Shown here one piece after another: positions 62,064-64,000 of a stretch of 64,000 nt of DNA. The notes below the pieces were generated by a model, which worked only from the letters and a program-made list of their open reading frames with translations, searched no databases and had not been told where the DNA came from. Made by a program: the position numbers and the translations under genes. Source of the DNA: Staphylococcus caprae (GTDB lineage Bacteria; Bacillota; Bacilli; Staphylococcales; Staphylococcaceae); the NCBI RefSeq assembly GCF_002902725.1, contig NZ_PPRT01000022.1:35346-99345 (forward strand), written 5' to 3'. Numbering within the stretch: the first letter of the stretch is position 1; each line of letters starts with the position of its first letter.

Positions 62064-62083
62064 CATATCCCCCCTTTAAAAAT

Positions 62084-62108
62084 AAACCCCGACAAATCGT
62101 CGAGGTTT
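62084..62108 (-). terminator. attenuator between oppA and oppD
   Basis: On the minus strand AAACCTCGAC-GATTT-GTCGGGGTTT forms a 10-bp stem (one G-U) followed by ATTTTT. Partial termination here would give more binding protein than transporter, a common arrangement in Opp operons. Confidence 0.8.
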
Positions 62109-62116
62109 AGCTCATT

Positions 62117-63829
62117 TTAATTAACCTTCGTTAATTGATATAAATCTTTGTCACTACCAATTTCTATATCATAGTTACGAACTTTATCATTAACTATACT
62201 TATAGATTTCATTTGTAACATTGGTAAAGCAGGCAACTCTTCATTCATATATTTTTGCCATTGAACATATAGTTCTTTACGTTTTTTCTCATCTTTACCA
62301 ACCTTGTCAAAATCTAAAGCATCATCTAAAAGCTTATCTGATTTTGGAAGAACTGTTCTCATTTCATTCATTGGTCTATCAGTATGGTATAAATCAGATG
62401 GATCTGGATCAGTTCCACCTGCCCAAGTTCTAAAGTACACTTCCATATTTTTAGAGGCATTAGCTAAATCATCATTATATTTTCCAAACTCTACTAATTT
62501 AACTTTAGTTTTTAGACCAACTTTTTCCCAGAAATCTTTAATTGCTGCAGTTCTTGGTTCAAATGTTGGGTTTGAACCAGCATAATGTTTAAGATTAATA
62601 ACAAATGGTTTACCTTTAGGATCTTCTCTAAATCCATCACCATCTTTATCTTTATAACCAAGTTTATCTAGAATCTTTTTAGCTTTCTCAGGATCATATT
62701 TATATTCTTTTAAATCTTTTGAATCAGCTGCAATCCATTCTGTTGAAGGAACGTATGAATTGATTTCAGTTCCATAACCATTGAAGAATGCATTAATCCA
62801 TTTTTTTCTATCAATTGCATAAAGTAAAGCTTGTCTAAGTTCTTTACTTTCATATTTTGGACGAACTTCACCAGTTTTATTCTTAGCTTTATCATAATCA
62901 TGTGATACAAAACCAATAACTGCATAATCAAGACTTGGCGTAGATAAAACTTTAATTTTTTCTTTAGACTTTTTAGCTTCTTTAGCCATTGGCGCCGTAG
63001 CTTCATTCACTAAATCAATATCGCCTTTTTCCAAAGCTTTAATCATTTGTGGTTGATCGATTACTTTTATTTCAATTTTGTCTAAAGCTGGTTTACCTTG
63101 CCAATAATCATCAAAACGTTCTAATTGAATCGCTTCACCTTGAACAATTTTCTTAACTTTATACGGTCCAATACCAATAGGATGCTTACGAATTTTATCT
63201 GACTTAGCTAAATCTTTTACAGGGACATCGCTTAAATATTTCTTACTTAACAGAGGCCCAGATATAAATCCAGTTAAATAATTAACTTTCTTCTTATCAA
63301 ATGTAACCTCCATAGTATAATTATCTTTCTTCTTAATACCACTAATATGATCTGCTTTACCATCGTGCATTTCTTTGGCACCTTTAATATTTTCTACAGA
63401 TGGATAGTAACTTCCTGAATAATCTTTATTTGCTAACACTTCTAAAGTGTAAATCCAATCATCTATTGTCAATTCATTACCATCATGCCATTTGATACCT
63501 TTTTTAATCTTAAATTCAATTTTTTTACCTGGGTCAATATCTTTCCATGAAGCAATAAAAGGTTTAGGTTTAACTTTTTTATCAACTTTAATGACATTTT
63601 CATTAAAATAACCTTCAACTGTAGCATCTGTGTGATCAGAACTTAAAATTGATGAATAAACGCCAGTAGGTGCAGCAGGCATACCAACTTTTAATGTACC
63701 GCCTTTATGTTCAGAAGTATCAGTTTTACTTTCATCATTAGAAGCGTCTTGTTGTTTGCCTTTTCCACAGCCACTTAGTACTAATATAATAATTAAAACT
63801 AGAGTTAAATACTTAAAGTATTTTCTCAT
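62117..63829 (-). CDS. oppA: oligopeptide-binding lipoprotein OppA
   Basis: This 570-residue SBP_bac_5 family lipoprotein has signal peptide MRKYFKYLTLVLIIILVLSG and lipobox LSGC (Cys21). The family segment is FKIKKGIKWHDGNELTIDDWIYTLEVL. It captures peptides for the OppBCDF transporter. In gene order it matches Opp4A of S. aureus. A CodY-like box lies about 80 bases upstream. Confidence 0.93.
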   Translation of the reverse strand: MRKYFKYLTLVLIIILVLSGCGKGKQQDASNDESKTDTSEHKGGTLKVGMPAAPTGVYSSILSSDHTDATVEGYFNENVIKVDKKVKPKPFIASWKDIDPGKKIEFKIKKGIKWHDGNELTIDDWIYTLEVLANKDYSGSYYPSVENIKGAKEMHDGKADHISGIKKKDNYTMEVTFDKKKVNYLTGFISGPLLSKKYLSDVPVKDLAKSDKIRKHPIGIGPYKVKKIVQGEAIQLERFDDYWQGKPALDKIEIKVIDQPQMIKALEKGDIDLVNEATAPMAKEAKKSKEKIKVLSTPSLDYAVIGFVSHDYDKAKNKTGEVRPKYESKELRQALLYAIDRKKWINAFFNGYGTEINSYVPSTEWIAADSKDLKEYKYDPEKAKKILDKLGYKDKDGDGFREDPKGKPFVINLKHYAGSNPTFEPRTAAIKDFWEKVGLKTKVKLVEFGKYNDDLANASKNMEVYFRTWAGGTDPDPSDLYHTDRPMNEMRTVLPKSDKLLDDALDFDKVGKDEKKRKELYVQWQKYMNEELPALPMLQMKSISIVNDKVRNYDIEIGSDKDLYQLTKVN

Positions 63830-63906
63830 CCAATTCCCCTCCTGCTAATTCTTAGTTGTTTGTTTTAGTTTACTATTAAAAATTTATATTACAAGTTAAT
63901 TTTTAG

Positions 63907-63921
63907 AAATTTCTGATAATT
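63907..63921 (-). promoter_or_regulatory. CodY box upstream of oppA
   Basis: On the minus strand AATTATCAGAAATTT differs from the CodY consensus AATTTTCWGAAAATT at two of 15 positions. Peptide transporters are typical CodY targets, so repression in rich medium is likely. Confidence 0.6.
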
Positions 63922-64000
63922 TGTTTTCTTAATTTCTATAATGTTTATCAAAATAAAAAAGATGTGCGAATTATATTTTTAAATATATACATACTGAAAC

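Overview
The window comes from a low-GC Firmicute chromosome and is almost certainly a coagulase-negative Staphylococcus. The chromosomal half keeps the staphylococcal gene order comK – lplA – trk/ktr – htrA – terC – prfC – murE – ugtP – ltaA – yjcG – fabI – cpaA – mgtE – nadK – relQ – yjbK/yjbI/yjbH – RsaE – pepF – coiA – mecA – spx – trpS – opp4. The proteins resemble S. aureus proteins but are not identical to them as I remember them, and I could not settle the species.

Positions 1 to about 23,880 are the integrase-proximal part of a prophage; its other end lies beyond position 1. Most genes are on the minus strand as one long lytic transcription unit. In transcription order (right to left) it holds: a Cro-like repressor, a Rha/KilA-C antirepressor, a run of small early genes, a recombination/replication block (Sak4-like ATPase, DUF669 protein with an SSB-like tail, HNH nuclease, DnaD-like initiator with an internal iteron origin, DnaC-like loader), nucleotide and DNA modification (dUTPase, an apparently frameshifted adenine methyltransferase), RinB-type late regulators, and a cos-type packaging/head/tail block (HNH, TerS, TerL, portal, ClpP-like protease, HK97-type capsid, connectors, tail tube, tail chaperone with a lambda-like -1 frameshift site). 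The lysogeny genes run on the plus strand: CI/LexA-like repressor, a lysine/glutamine-rich lipoprotein, a PemK/MazF-domain protein, then an RNA-rich interval and a tyrosine integrase that abuts tRNA-Ser(GCU).

The most interesting stretch is 21,430–22,780. A PemK/MazF-domain protein with long helical extensions has no protein antitoxin next to it. It is followed by what looks like a complete free-standing small-RNA gene (good promoter, two hairpins, perfect terminator). On the opposite strand is a second candidate small RNA with its own consensus promoter and a closed terminal stem ending in a U-run. I read this as a possible toxin plus RNA antitoxin or anti-phage cargo in the lysogeny module, beside a lipoprotein in the position where superinfection-exclusion lipoproteins are found in other siphophages. 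This is inference.

The chromosomal part (about 23,880–64,000) groups genes for competence and proteolytic control (ComK, CoiA, MecA, Spx, YjbH, PepF), cell-envelope synthesis (MurE, UgtP, LtaA, FabI), ion homeostasis (KtrB-type, CpaA, MgtE, TerC under a yybP-ykoY Mn riboswitch), alarmone and NADP synthesis (RelQ, NadK), the sRNA RsaE, TrpS, and an Opp4-type oligopeptide transporter. Two copies of a dispersed staphylococcal intergenic repeat lie at about 39.9 kb and 56.3 kb. All calls come from reading the sequence and from memory of protein families; no database search was run.
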